From contig NZ_JACHBS010000001.1 in NCBI RefSeq assembly GCF_014200395.1, positions 1,488,001 through 1,552,000 of the forward strand: DNA of 64,000 bases, written 5' to 3'. Below the pieces are notes generated by a model. The model ran no database searches, was not told the DNA's origin, and saw only the letters and a program-made list of their open reading frames with translations. Below, in pieces: positions 53,076-61,783 of this stretch. The number at the start of each line of letters is the position of its first letter. Positions within the stretch are counted from its first letter, which is position 1. The position numbers were made by a program, and so were the translations under genes. Source of the stretch: Microcella frigidaquae. Lineage in GTDB: Bacteria > Actinomycetota > Actinomycetes > Actinomycetales > Microbacteriaceae.

Positions 53076-53213
53076 ATGAGCAAGCGCACCTTCCAGCCGA
53101 ACAACCGCCGCCGCGCGAAGGTTCACGGCTTCCGTCTGCGCATGCGCACCCGTGCCGGCCGCGCGATCCTCGCCGCGCGTCGTCGCAAGGGTCGCACCGA
53201 ACTCTCCGCCTGA
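53076..53213 (+). CDS. rpmH: 50S ribosomal protein L34
   Basis: This 45-residue, very basic protein is a component of the large ribosomal subunit. It reads [19 protein letters not shown] at the start and [11 protein letters not shown] at the end, the full L34 pattern. ATG 53076 is preceded by GAGGAGAG. It is the first gene rightward of the origin and is followed after eight bases by rnpA. Confidence 0.98.
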   Translation: MSKRTFQPNNRRRAKVHGFRLRMRTRAGRAILAARRRKGRTELSA

Positions 53214-53221
53214 GCCCCGCG

Positions 53222-53560
53222 GTGCTCCCACGAGCACATCGCCTCACCCGGGCTGATGACTTCCGTCTCGCTGTTCGACGGGGGCGCCGTTTTCCGACGG
53301 CTTCAGCTGTCTGCTACCGCATCGCTGCGGAGGTCGATGGTCCGCTGTTCGGCGTGATCGTCTCGAAGCAGGTCGGCAACGCAGTCGTCCGCAACCGCAT
53401 CCGCCGTCGTATCCAGGCGATCTGCGCGGAGACCGTCCGCGATGCCGCACCGGGGCAGCTTGTCGTCGTGCGCGCCCTGCCGAGTGCGCGCGAAGCCGAG
53501 TGGGATACCCTGCGGGCGGAGATCGGCGGAGCGGTTCGACGGGCGGTGATGGCGGTATGA
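53222..53560 (+). CDS. rnpA: Ribonuclease P protein component
   Basis: This 112-residue basic protein assists the RNase P RNA in trimming tRNA 5' ends. It starts at GTG 53222 (MLPRAHRLTRADDFRLAVRRGRR) and carries the signature RNRIRRRIQAICAE (KQVGNAVVRNRIRRRI region, about 50-65). It follows rpmH, as in nearly all bacteria. The stop overlaps the yidD start (ATGA). Confidence 0.96.
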   Translation: MLPRAHRLTRADDFRLAVRRGRRFPTASAVCYRIAAEVDGPLFGVIVSKQVGNAVVRNRIRRRIQAICAETVRDAAPGQLVVVRALPSAREAEWDTLRAEIGGAVRRAVMAV

Positions 53561-53874
53561 ACGACACGGTCGTCGGCATCCTGCGCACCATCGGACTGAT
53601 CCCCCGCAACATCGTCATCCTCCTGCTTCGCGTGTACCGAGCAGTGATCTCTCCGCTGTACGGTCAGGTGTGCCGCTACTACCCCAGCTGCTCGGCGTAT
53701 GGGCTGGGCGCGGTGCAGGAGCACGGCGTGGTGCGCGGCGGCTGGCTCACGGTCCGGCGGCTCGCGCGCTGCCACCCGTGGGCAGATGGCGGGATCGACG
53801 ACTGGCCCGTCAACGAGACGTCCCCCTACCGCCGTGCGCGGTGGGGCCTCATGGTGATCGATAGAAAGGCGTAG
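53557..53874 (+). CDS. yidD: Membrane protein insertion efficiency factor YidD
   Basis: This 105-residue protein has the YidD core: an amphipathic N-terminal helix (RNIVILLLRVYRAVISPLYG) and the cysteine pattern CRYYPSCSAYGLGAVQEHG, then RLARCHPWADGGIDDWP. It helps YidC-dependent membrane insertion. ATG 53557 overlaps rnpA by four bases, and yidC starts five bases after its stop. Confidence 0.95.
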   Translation: MNDTVVGILRTIGLIPRNIVILLLRVYRAVISPLYGQVCRYYPSCSAYGLGAVQEHGVVRGGWLTVRRLARCHPWADGGIDDWPVNETSPYRRARWGLMVIDRKA

Positions 53875-53879
53875 ACCCG

Positions 53880-54830
53880 ATGGACTTCTTCGGTCTCATC
53901 CTCTGGCCCATCAAGTGGGCGATCGAGGCGATCCTCGTGGGCTTCCACTCGCTCTTCACGGCGCTCGGCCTGCAGAGCGAGGCCGGCCTCACCTGGGTGC
54001 TGTCGATCGCCGGCCTCGTTGTGGTGGTCCGCGCCGCGCTGATCCCCCTCTTCGTGCGTCAGATCAAGAGCCAGCGCAAGATGCTCGAGATCGCCCCGGA
54101 CCTCAAGAAGATCCAGGACAAGTACAAGGGCAAGCGCGACCAGTTCTCCCGCGAGGCGATGTCACGGGAGACGATGGCGCTCTACGGCAAGCACAAGACG
54201 AGCCCTTTCGCGTCGTGCCTCCCGATCCTCGTGCAGATGCCGATCTTCTTCGGCCTCTTCTCGGTGCTGAACAACTCCTTCAACAGACTCACCGGTGTCG
54301 GCCTCCTCAACGAGCAGCTGTCGCAGGAGTTCGGACGGGCGACCCTCTTCGGCATCGCTCCCCTCGGCGCGACGATGGTCAACAACGACGGCAACGCCTG
54401 GGTCATCGTGATCGCCGCGATCCTCATCGTGCTGATGACGGCATCGCAGTTCATCACGCAGCTGCAGATCATGTCGAAGAACCAGAGTGCCGAGATGAAG
54501 GCCTCGCCGATGTACCGGCAGCAGCGCATCCTGCTCTACGTCCTCCCGGTCGTCTTCCTGTTCTCGGGCATCGCCTTCCCGCTCGGCGTGATGTTCTACT
54601 GGTTCGTCTCGAACATCTGGACCATGGTCCAGCAGTTCATCGTCATCCGGAACATGCCGACCCCCGGTAGCGAAGCCGCTCTCGCCCGCGAGGCCCGCCT
54701 GGCCAAGAAGCGCCAGAAGAAGGGAATCGTCGACGAGGAGATCGAGGGCACCGTGATCGAGGAGCCCAAGAAGACCCAGCGCCAGCAGCCGGTCAGCAAG
54801 AACCGTGCGAAGAAGAAGGGCGGTCGCTAG
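53880..54830 (+). CDS. yidC: Membrane protein insertase YidC
   Basis: This 316-residue insertase of the Oxa1/YidC family places membrane proteins together with or apart from Sec. The start MDFFGLILWPIKWAIEAILVGFHSLFTALGL is the actinobacterial form without a large outer loop. The hydrophilic-groove Arg is probably in LIPLFVRQIKSQRKM. Five hydrophobic regions are visible. The C-terminal 65 residues are basic (KKRQKKG, RQQPVSKNRAKKKGGR), suited to ribosome binding. It follows yidD and precedes jag by three bases. Confidence 0.95.
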   Translation: MDFFGLILWPIKWAIEAILVGFHSLFTALGLQSEAGLTWVLSIAGLVVVVRAALIPLFVRQIKSQRKMLEIAPDLKKIQDKYKGKRDQFSREAMSRETMALYGKHKTSPFASCLPILVQMPIFFGLFSVLNNSFNRLTGVGLLNEQLSQEFGRATLFGIAPLGATMVNNDGNAWVIVIAAILIVLMTASQFITQLQIMSKNQSAEMKASPMYRQQRILLYVLPVVFLFSGIAFPLGVMFYWFVSNIWTMVQQFIVIRNMPTPGSEAALAREARLAKKRQKKGIVDEEIEGTVIEEPKKTQRQQPVSKNRAKKKGGR

Positions 54831-54833
54831 ACC

Positions 54834-55346
54834 ATGACCTCCACTCCTGATGCCGTCGTCGACGGCACGACCCTCGAGACCACGGCTGCCCCTGCGGGCG
54901 TCGACGAGGGCGACGTGGCCGCGGACTACCTCGAGGAGCTGCTCGACCTGGCCGACCTCGACGGAGATATCGAGATCACGACGACGGCCGGCCGCGTCTA
55001 CCTCTCCATCGAGGCGGACGAGCCGGATGCTCTCCGCGTGCTCTCCAAGCCCGACACCGTCGCGGCGCTCCAGGAGCTCACCCGGCTGGCGGTGCACGCT
55101 CGCACGGGTGAGTTCTCCCGCTTGATCCTGGATATCGCCGGCTCGCGCGATGCCCGTGCCGACGAGCTACAGCGCCTGGTGGATCGGGCCGTCGAGCGCC
55201 TCGAGGCCGGGGCCGCGTCGGCTGCCCTCCCCCCGATGTCGAGCTACGAGCGCAAGCTCGTCCACGATCTGGTGGCTGAGCGCGGCTACGTCTCCGAGTC
55301 GGAAGGCGAGGGCGCGGACCGCCACACGGTCATCCGCCGTGGCTGA
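54834..55346 (+). CDS. jag: Jag/KhpB-like KH and R3H domain RNA-binding protein
   Basis: This 170-residue protein has an acidic N-terminus, a KH-like domain (about 25-100, with VAADYLEELLDLADLDGDIEI) and a C-terminal R3H domain (about 103-168). The R3H stretch is LPPMSSYERKLVHDLVAERGYVSESEGEGADRHTVIRR. The family (Jag, KhpB, EloR) is linked to small RNA binding and cell elongation. Its stop overlaps the rsmG start by eight bases. Confidence 0.92.
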   Translation: MTSTPDAVVDGTTLETTAAPAGVDEGDVAADYLEELLDLADLDGDIEITTTAGRVYLSIEADEPDALRVLSKPDTVAALQELTRLAVHARTGEFSRLILDIAGSRDARADELQRLVDRAVERLEAGAASAALPPMSSYERKLVHDLVAERGYVSESEGEGADRHTVIRRG

Positions 55347-56013
55347 GCCGGGGTGGGGCGTTTCACGTGAAACATCGCCCGGCCCCGAGCCGGAGCCTGC
55401 GGCAGCAGCCGAGGTTCTCGGCGCCGCGCTCGAGCTCGGACGCCGGTACGCCGCCGACCTCATCGAGCATGGCGAGCGGCTTGGCCTGATCGGCCCCCTC
55501 GAAGTCGGACGTGTGTGGACGCGGCATGTGCTGAACAGTGCCCTCGTCGCCCCCTTCCTGCAGTCGGGAGGCCGCCTGGCCGACATCGGCAGCGGAGCCG
55601 GTCTCCCCGGCCTGGTGCTCGCGCTTGTCCGACCTGACGTCGAGGTCACGCTGATCGAGCCGATGGAGCGCCGCACCGACTGGCTCCGCGACGAGTCGGC
55701 CCGGCTGGGCTTGACAAACGTGACCGTGCTGCGGGCCCGAGCCGAGGATGCCCGTGACGCCGGACCTTTCGATCAGGTCACCGCGCGGGCGGTCAGCGCT
55801 CTCCGCACCCTGATTCCCATCACCGCACCCCTCGTCCGGGCGGGCGGCGAGCTGCTCTTCCTCAAGGGGGCGCGGGTCGACGACGAGATCGCCGCGGCGA
55901 CGAAGGTACTGCAGAAGCACCGCGTCCGCGATATCGCGGTGCTCGAACTCGGGGTCGGGTTGCTGCCCGAGATCACCCGGCTGTTTCGGGCTACAGTAGG
56001 CGGGGCATCCTGA
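55339..56013 (+). CDS. rsmG: 16S rRNA (guanine-N7) methyltransferase RsmG
   Basis: This 224-residue AdoMet enzyme methylates 16S rRNA G527. Motifs are RHVLNSALVAPFL, the AdoMet site LADIGSGAGLPGLVLAL (about 76-92), and VTLIEPMERRTDWL. GTG 55339 is the start, overlapping jag. The N-terminal VSRET phrase is encoded by a parS site embedded in the gene, a well-known feature of this locus. Confidence 0.94.
   Translation: MAEPGWGVSRETSPGPEPEPAAAAEVLGAALELGRRYAADLIEHGERLGLIGPLEVGRVWTRHVLNSALVAPFLQSGGRLADIGSGAGLPGLVLALVRPDVEVTLIEPMERRTDWLRDESARLGLTNVTVLRARAEDARDAGPFDQVTARAVSALRTLIPITAPLVRAGGELLFLKGARVDDEIAAATKVLQKHRVRDIAVLELGVGLLPEITRLFRATVGGAS
55359..55374. other. parS site 1 (inside rsmG)
   Basis: CGTTTCACGTGAAACA matches the bacterial parS consensus in 15 of 16 positions. 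It lies in codons about 7-12 of rsmG. ParB loads here and spreads to organise the origin. Confidence 0.93.
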
Positions 56014-56071
56014 GCCGTCGCCCTGGGCGGCGCGAGCGGAAGGTCCCGGGCGGGCGTCGTCGATCGGCGCC

Positions 56072-56087
56072 CGTTTCACGTGAAACA
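56072..56087. other. parS site 2 (upstream of parA)
   Basis: CGTTTCACGTGAAACA, identical to site 1, lies 20 bases before the parA start, in the rsmG-parA gap. It may also let ParB influence parA expression. Confidence 0.93.
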
Positions 56088-56107
56088 TTCGAGCAGGAGG
56101 CTCACTG

Positions 56108-57001
56108 GTGACGACCGAGGGCGTGTACGACGAGAGCACCCCGCTGGCCCGCGAGGTCGCGGAGATCACCCGTCGGCGGCTTGCCCTCGAGGGCGCGTCG
56201 CTGCCCCTTCCGGCGACAACGCGGGTCTTCACGGTGTCGAACCAGAAGGGCGGTGTCGGCAAGACCACGACGACCGTCAACCTGGCGGCGGCACTGGCGC
56301 GCTCGGGCGCCCGCGTGCTCGTCATCGATCTCGACCCGCAGGGCAACGCCTCCACTGCCCTCGGTGTCGAGCATCGCGCCGAGACGCCCAGCGTCTACGA
56401 CGTGGTCGTCGGCGACTCCCCCCTCGCGGACGTCGTGCAGAAGAGCCCCGAGTTCGAGACCCTCTACTGCGTCCCGGCGACCATCCACCTGGCCGGTGCC
56501 GAGATCGAGCTGGTCTCGCTCGTCGCCCGCGAACAGCGCCTCCGCACGGCGCTCGACGCCTTCCTCGCAGCCAGCGGCGAGCCCTTCCACTACGTCTTCA
56601 TCGACTGTCCGCCGTCGCTGGGCCTGCTCACCATCAACGCGTTCGTCGCCGCGCGCGAGGTGCTCATCCCCATCCAGTGCGAGTACTACGCGCTCGAGGG
56701 CCTCAGCCAGCTGCTCAACAGCATCCAGCTCATCGAGCGGCACCTGAATCCGCAGCTGCGGGTGTCGACGATCCTGCTGACCATGTACGACGCCCGTACG
56801 AACCTCGCGAACCAGGTCGTGAGTGATGTGCGCGAGCACTTCCCGCAGCAGGTGCTCGAGACGGTCATCCCGCGTTCCGTGCGCATCAGTGAGGCACCGA
56901 GCTACGGGCAGAGCGTGATCAGCTACGACGAGGGCTCCCCCGGCTCGCTCTCCTACCTGGAGGCCGCGGCGGAGATCGCTCGACGCGGAGAGGGGGCCTG
57001 A
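56108..57001 (+). CDS. parA: Chromosome-partitioning ATPase ParA
   Basis: This 297-residue deviant Walker ATPase drives movement of the ParB-parS origin complex. The P loop is KGGVGKTT (47-54) in FTVSNQKGGVGKTTTTVNLA. LIDLDPQGNAS and FIDCPPSLGLLT are the Walker A' and B motifs. A 38-residue N-terminal extension precedes the ATPase core, usual for actinobacteria. GTG 56108 has GCAGGAGG upstream. The stop overlaps parB by one base (TGATG). Confidence 0.96.
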   Translation: MTTEGVYDESTPLAREVAEITRRRLALEGASLPLPATTRVFTVSNQKGGVGKTTTTVNLAAALARSGARVLVIDLDPQGNASTALGVEHRAETPSVYDVVVGDSPLADVVQKSPEFETLYCVPATIHLAGAEIELVSLVAREQRLRTALDAFLAASGEPFHYVFIDCPPSLGLLTINAFVAAREVLIPIQCEYYALEGLSQLLNSIQLIERHLNPQLRVSTILLTMYDARTNLANQVVSDVREHFPQQVLETVIPRSVRISEAPSYGQSVISYDEGSPGSLSYLEAAAEIARRGEGA

Positions 57002-57951
57002 TGGCGCAGAAGCGCACCGGACTCGGGCGCGGCATCGGCGCGCTCATCCCGACGGGCGAGGGCGAGCGGCCCGTCGATGTCTTCTTCCCGGCTCCGGCAC
57101 CGACCGAGGGCGAGCAGCTCGCGGCGGTGCCGGGTGCCCGTCTCGCGGCGATCGCGCCGAGCGACATCGTCCCCAACCCGCAGCAGCCGCGCACCGAGTT
57201 CCGCGAGGAAGAGCTGCAGGAGCTCGTGCATTCCGTGCGCGAGTTCGGGGTGCTCCAGCCCATCGTCGTGCGGGAGCGGGCCGGAGCCCAGCCCGGTGAG
57301 CCCACCTACGAGCTCATCATGGGTGAGCGCCGGCTCCGTGCATCCACCATCGCCGGTCTCGAGGCGATCCCCGCGATCGTCCGCAGCACCGCCGACGAGA
57401 ACATGCTCCGGGATGCTCTGCTGGAGAACCTCCACCGGGCGCAGCTGAACCCGCTCGAGGAGGCCAGCGCGTACCAGCAGCTGCTCGAGGACTTCGGCAT
57501 CACGCAGGAGCAGCTCGCCGAGCGGCTCGGGCGCTCGCGGCCGCAGATCACGAACACCCTCCGCCTGCTCAAGCTGCCGGAGCCGGTGCAGGCGCGCGTC
57601 GCCGCCGGCGTGCTGACCGCGGGCCACGCCCGTGCCGTCCTCGCCGCCGGGTCGGCGGCGGCGATGCTGAAGCTCGCCGACAAGATCGTCAACGAGGAGC
57701 TCTCGGTGCGGCAGGCCGAGGCGGCAGCGGCGCAGATCGCCGGCACGACGTCCGGCACGAAGACGACGAAGCCGTCGGCCGGTTCGCGGCAGGGTCAGCT
57801 GAACGAGATCGCCGAGCGTCTCGGCGATCGACTCGACACCCGCGTCACGATCAGCCTGGGGCAGAAGAAGGGGTCGATCGTGATCGACTTCGCCACGGTG
57901 GGCGACCTCAATCGGATCCTCGGCGAGCTCGGGGTCGACGGCTTCCGCTGA
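57001..57951 (+). CDS. parB: Chromosome-partitioning protein ParB
   Basis: This 316-residue CTP-dependent clamp protein binds parS. It begins QKRTGLGRGIGALIP. The CTP-binding box is EFREEELQELVHSVREFGVLQPIVVR followed by GERRLRAS. NLHRAQLNPLEEASAYQQL and the helix-turn-helix (TQEQLAERLGRSRPQITNTLRLL) bind parS. The C-terminal dimerisation domain ends in LGELGVDGFR. It is converging on the Ddl-like gene with only 28 bases between. Confidence 0.96.
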   Translation: MAQKRTGLGRGIGALIPTGEGERPVDVFFPAPAPTEGEQLAAVPGARLAAIAPSDIVPNPQQPRTEFREEELQELVHSVREFGVLQPIVVRERAGAQPGEPTYELIMGERRLRASTIAGLEAIPAIVRSTADENMLRDALLENLHRAQLNPLEEASAYQQLLEDFGITQEQLAERLGRSRPQITNTLRLLKLPEPVQARVAAGVLTAGHARAVLAAGSAAAMLKLADKIVNEELSVRQAEAAAAQIAGTTSGTKTTKPSAGSRQGQLNEIAERLGDRLDTRVTISLGQKKGSIVIDFATVGDLNRILGELGVDGFR

Positions 57952-57979
57952 CCGAGGCTGGTCGTTCTCCGGCCGCGCC

Positions 57980-58951
57980 TCAGCGCACAGCGTCGCGCAC
58001 AGCGGTCTGGGCCAGTTCGGTGTACGCCCACCCGACGTCGTAGCCAGCGGCCTCGAGCGCGAGCGCGAAGGTCGAGGTCTCGGTGAGTCCGGGCATGACG
58101 CTCGCCTCCAGGAACCACGGGGTTCCTGCTCCGTCGATGATGAGGTCGATGCGGCTGATGTGCCGGAGTCCGAGCGCCTCGTGTGCCGCCAGGGCCACCT
58201 CGGTCGCGCGCGACGCGACATCCGCCGCCACGCGGGCCGGAGCGTAGAACCGCGTCTCCCCCGCGTTGTAGCGCGCCTCGAAGCCGTACACGCCCGAGAG
58301 CGGCTCGATCTCGACGGCAGGCAGAGCCCGCGGACCGTCTCCCGTGTCGATGATGCCGATAGCCACCTCGGTGCCAGTGATGCGCTGCTCGATGAGCGCG
58401 ACGTCGCAGTACGTGAAGGCGAGCACCATGGCGCGCCGCAGCTCGTCATCCGAGTCGACCAGCGTGACGCCCTGGGCCGAGCCGCCCTGGGCCGGCTTCA
58501 CGGCCACGGGAGGCGGCAGCTCGCCCCGCACCACGCTCAGCACGCTCTCCGCCCCCAGTTCGCGGAACGCGTCGCGGGTCAGCGCGATCGAGTGCGGCGT
58601 GGGCACACCTGCTCGCTCGACGATGGTCTTCGCGCGCGGCTTGTCCCAGGCGAGCCGAGTTGCTCCGGCGGTCGAGCCGACGTAGGGCACCCCCAGGAAC
58701 TCCAGCAGGCTCCGCAGTGCCCCGTCCTCCCCGCTCGCCCCGTGCAGCGTCGGCCAGACCACGTCGGGCCGATCGGCGAGCAGGGCGGGCAGCAGGGCGG
58801 CGTCGGGGTCGAGCAGCCGCACCTCGACGCCGTGGGCGGCGAGTCCGTCGGCCACCCGTCGGCCCGACTTCAGCGAGATGTCGCGCTCGTGGGAGATGCC
58901 GCCGGCGAGCACGGCGACGCGGGATGCGAGCGGAGGGGGTGTGGTGGGCAC
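57980..58951 (-). CDS. D-alanine--D-alanine ligase-like ATP-grasp protein
   Basis: This 323-residue ATP-grasp ligase resembles Ddl: AVLAGGISHERDISLKSG at the start, WPTLHGASGEDGALRSLLEFLGVPYVGS, the ATP loop KPAQGGSAQGVTLV, and RIDLIIDGAGTPWFLEASVMPGLTETSTFALALEAAGYD. Several Ddl motifs are slightly changed (GASGED instead of GxxGEDG, EASVMPGLTETS instead of ExNTxPGMTxxS). It may therefore be a Ddl paralogue, and its amino-acid substrate is not certain. It lies at the parB end in many Microbacteriaceae. GTG 58951 is the start. Confidence 0.82.
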   Translation of the reverse strand: MPTTPPPLASRVAVLAGGISHERDISLKSGRRVADGLAAHGVEVRLLDPDAALLPALLADRPDVVWPTLHGASGEDGALRSLLEFLGVPYVGSTAGATRLAWDKPRAKTIVERAGVPTPHSIALTRDAFRELGAESVLSVVRGELPPPVAVKPAQGGSAQGVTLVDSDDELRRAMVLAFTYCDVALIEQRITGTEVAIGIIDTGDGPRALPAVEIEPLSGVYGFEARYNAGETRFYAPARVAADVASRATEVALAAHEALGLRHISRIDLIIDGAGTPWFLEASVMPGLTETSTFALALEAAGYDVGWAYTELAQTAVRDAVR

Positions 58952-58984
58952 GGGTTCCTCGGGGGTCGGGTCAGCCGAGTCGGA

Positions 58985-60295
58985 TCAGCCGATGTTGGGC
59001 GGCGGCGCGGCGACGTGCGGGTCGTAGGCGACCGCCGGGATCGGCCCGGTGGCCGAGAAGGTCTCCAGGAGCTCCTGCTCGCCGCGCACGACGGTGGCCA
59101 GGCGGCGGATGCCCTCGCGGATCTCGGCCGGCTGCGGGTAGCAGAACGCGAGCCTCAGGTGCTGCCGGCCCTGGCCGTCGGCGTAGAAGCCGGTGCCCGG
59201 CGTGTAGGCGACGAGCTCCTTCACGGCGCGGGGCAGCATCGCCTTCGAGTCGAGTCCCTCGGTGAGTCCGACCCAGACGTAGAAGCCGCCGTTCGGCACC
59301 TCCCACGTGAGGTCGGGGAGGTGCTGCTCGAGGGCCTCGAGCATCGCATCCCGCCGCTCGCGGTACAGGCCGCGGAAGACGTCGATCTGGCCCTTCCAGT
59401 CGGCGTGCGCGAGGTAGTCGCTGATGATCATCTGATTGAGCGAGCTCGGGCTGAGGATCGAGGCCTCCGCCGCAAGAACGAGTTTCTCTCGGATACCGTG
59501 CGGCGCGAGCGCCCATCCGACCCGGAACCCGGGAGCCAGCGTCTTCGAGAACGACCCCAGGTACACGATGCCGTCGTCCTCGACGCTGCGCATCGCGGCG
59601 GGGGCCGGTCGGTCGAACCACAGCAGGCCGTAGGGGTTGTCCTCGATGATGAGGATGCCCTCCGACCGCGCGATGTCGATGATGGCCAGGCGGCGCTCGC
59701 TCGAGAGCGTCACGCCCGCGGGATTCTGGAAGTTGGGGATCAGGTAGAGCATCTTGATGCTGCGCCCGGCCGCGCGGAGGCTCGCGATGCGCTCGCTGAG
59801 AGCGGTGGGGATCATCCCGTCCGCATCCATCGGGATGTGCGCGACCTCGGCCTGATACGACCGGAAGATCCCCATCGCCCCGACGTACGACGGGGATTCG
59901 GCCAGCACCACGTCGCCGGGATCGAGGAAGAGCTTGGCGACCAGGTCGAGCGCCTGCTGCGACCCGGTCGTCACGACGACGTCATCGACGCCGGCACGGA
60001 TGCCCTCCAGCGCCATGACCTCGAGGATCTGCTCGCGGAGCTCGGGGGTCCCCTGTCCGGAGCCGTACTGCAGCGCGGCGGGACCGCGCGTGCTCATCAC
60101 TCGCTCCATTGAGGCCGCGATGACCGGCAGGGGCAGCGCCGAGACGGCGGGCATGCCGCCGGCGAGCGAGACGACCTCCGGCCGCGAGGCCACGGCGAAC
60201 AGGGCGCGCACCTCCGAGGCGCTCAGCCCCGCCGTGCGCGAGGCGTACTGCTCGTACCAGGGGTCGAGGGTCGTTCCCTCGGAGGAGATCGTCAT
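58985..60295 (-). CDS. PLP-dependent aminotransferase, class I/II
   Basis: This 436-residue aminotransferase has the PLP-binding lysine in YLGSFSKTLAPGFRVGW and the family motifs PEVVSLAGGMPAV, TTGSQQALDLVAKLF, NFQNPAGVTLS and EDNPYGLLWF. It resembles the 2-aminoadipate/LysN and MocR-type aminotransferase domain group but has no N-terminal helix-turn-helix. ATG 60295 was chosen; the reading from 60325 gives only a Cys/Arg leader. The substrate is not certain. It lies 33 bases from the Ddl-like gene, and both run leftward. Confidence 0.9.
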   Translation of the reverse strand: MTISSEGTTLDPWYEQYASRTAGLSASEVRALFAVASRPEVVSLAGGMPAVSALPLPVIAASMERVMSTRGPAALQYGSGQGTPELREQILEVMALEGIRAGVDDVVVTTGSQQALDLVAKLFLDPGDVVLAESPSYVGAMGIFRSYQAEVAHIPMDADGMIPTALSERIASLRAAGRSIKMLYLIPNFQNPAGVTLSSERRLAIIDIARSEGILIIEDNPYGLLWFDRPAPAAMRSVEDDGIVYLGSFSKTLAPGFRVGWALAPHGIREKLVLAAEASILSPSSLNQMIISDYLAHADWKGQIDVFRGLYRERRDAMLEALEQHLPDLTWEVPNGGFYVWVGLTEGLDSKAMLPRAVKELVAYTPGTGFYADGQGRQHLRLAFCYPQPAEIREGIRRLATVVRGEQELLETFSATGPIPAVAYDPHVAAPPPNIG

Positions 60296-60375
60296 GCCGC
60301 CGCCTGCGCTCGCTCGTCGGCACAAGAGCTTCGTGCCGCTGCCTCAGTCGGCAGTGGCACTCAGAATACGCGGTC

Positions 60376-60699
60376 TCAGGCCAGGAACTCGGCGAGATCG
60401 GCCTCGAGGGCCGGCTTGGGCTTCGCGCCGATGACGGTCTTGACGACCTCGCCGCCGCGGAACACCTTCATCGCGGGGATCGAGGTGATCTGGTACTTCA
60501 TCGCGGTCTCGGGGTTGTCGTCGACGTTGAGCTTGACGATCTCGAGCTTGTCGGGGTGTTCGGCCGCGATCGCGTCGAGGATCGGCGAGACGGCCCGGCA
60601 CGGGCCGCACCACTCGGCCCAGAAGTCGACCATGATCGTCTTTTCGTTCTTCAGAACCTCGGCCTCGAAGGTGGCATCGGTCACGTCGCGGGTGCTCAT
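60376..60699 (-). CDS. trxA: Thioredoxin
   Basis: This 107-residue redox protein has the active site WCGPC (Cys31, Cys34) in MVDFWAEWCGPCRAVSPIL and the cis-proline in TSIPAMKVF. GAGGAGATCCC directly precedes ATG 60699. It lies 31 bases downstream of trxB, so the reductase and its substrate are co-transcribed. Confidence 0.97.
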   Translation of the reverse strand: MSTRDVTDATFEAEVLKNEKTIMVDFWAEWCGPCRAVSPILDAIAAEHPDKLEIVKLNVDDNPETAMKYQITSIPAMKVFRGGEVVKTVIGAKPKPALEADLAEFLA

Positions 60700-60730
60700 G
60701 GGATCTCCTCGTGTGTGGGTGGTCGGTGGG

Positions 60731-61684
60731 TCAGACGGCCGCGCTGCCTGCGCGGGCCGAGTCGGCGATGGTCTCGAGGTAGTGCTGAGCATCGAGGGCG
60801 GCCACGGTGCCGCTGCCGGCGGCGGTGATCGCCTGCTTGTAGGTCGGGTCGACCACGTCGCCCGCGGCGAAGACGCCCGGCACGCTCGTGCGCGACGAGC
60901 GGCCATCCACCGCGATGGTGCCCTGCTCGGTCAGCTCGAGCACGCCGTGCACCAGGTGGGTGCGCGGGTCGGCGCCGATCGCCACGAACACGCCCTGGAC
61001 ATCGAGCGTGCGCTCCTCGCCCGTGACGGTGTCGATGAGGCCGATGCCGGTCACCAGCTCGGCGCCGTAGATGTGCTGGACGCGCGCGTTGGTGATGAAC
61101 TGGATCTTCTCGTCGGCGCGGGCGCGGTCGAGCATGGCGGCCGAGGCGCGGAAGGTGTCGCTGCGGTGCACGATGTAGACCGTGTCGGCGAAGCGGGTGA
61201 GGAAGGTCGCCTCCTCCATTGCCGAGTCGCCGCCGCCGATGACGGCGACCGTCTTCTGGCGGAAGAAGGCGCCGTCGCAGGTGGCGCACCACGAGACGCC
61301 GTAGCCGCTCAGGCGCTCTTCGTCGGGCAGACCCAGCTTGCGGTAGGCAGAGCCGGTCGCGTAGATGATCGCGTGCGCCTCGTGGCGGTCGCCATTGCCG
61401 AGGGTGACGGCCTTGACCGGGCCCTCGAGCTCGAGCGCGACGACATCGTCGTAGATGATCTCGGCGCCGAACTTCTCGGCCTGCTGCTGCATGCGGGTCA
61501 TGAGGTCGGGGCCCATGATGCCCTCGGGGAAGCCGGGGAAGTTCTCGACCTCGGTGGTCTTCATCAGTTCGCCGCCGAACTCGACCGAGCTCGCGATGAC
61601 GAGCGGGGCCAGGTTGGCGCGCGCGGCGTAGATGGCGGCCGTGTATCCGGCCGGGCCGGAGCCGATGATGATGACGTGGCGCAT
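60731..61684 (-). CDS. trxB: Thioredoxin reductase
   Basis: This 317-residue flavoenzyme uses NADPH to reduce thioredoxin. FAD motif IIGSGPAGYTAAIYAARA (about 5-22), redox-active CATC in SWCATCDGAFF (about 133-143), NADPH motif VIGGGDSAMEEATFLT and the C-terminal GVFAAGDVVDP are all present. ATG 61684 is the start. Confidence 0.97.
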   Translation of the reverse strand: MRHVIIIGSGPAGYTAAIYAARANLAPLVIASSVEFGGELMKTTEVENFPGFPEGIMGPDLMTRMQQQAEKFGAEIIYDDVVALELEGPVKAVTLGNGDRHEAHAIIYATGSAYRKLGLPDEERLSGYGVSWCATCDGAFFRQKTVAVIGGGDSAMEEATFLTRFADTVYIVHRSDTFRASAAMLDRARADEKIQFITNARVQHIYGAELVTGIGLIDTVTGEERTLDVQGVFVAIGADPRTHLVHGVLELTEQGTIAVDGRSSRTSVPGVFAAGDVVDPTYKQAITAAGSGTVAALDAQHYLETIADSARAGSAAV

Positions 61685-61783
61685 GGTGCTCCTCGGTCTG
61701 TCGACGCGCTCGTCCGCGCCGCACGGGGTCGGTTTCCCGACGCTAGGGCCAACCCAGCATAGGCGGCGGCTATTCCGCTCGGG

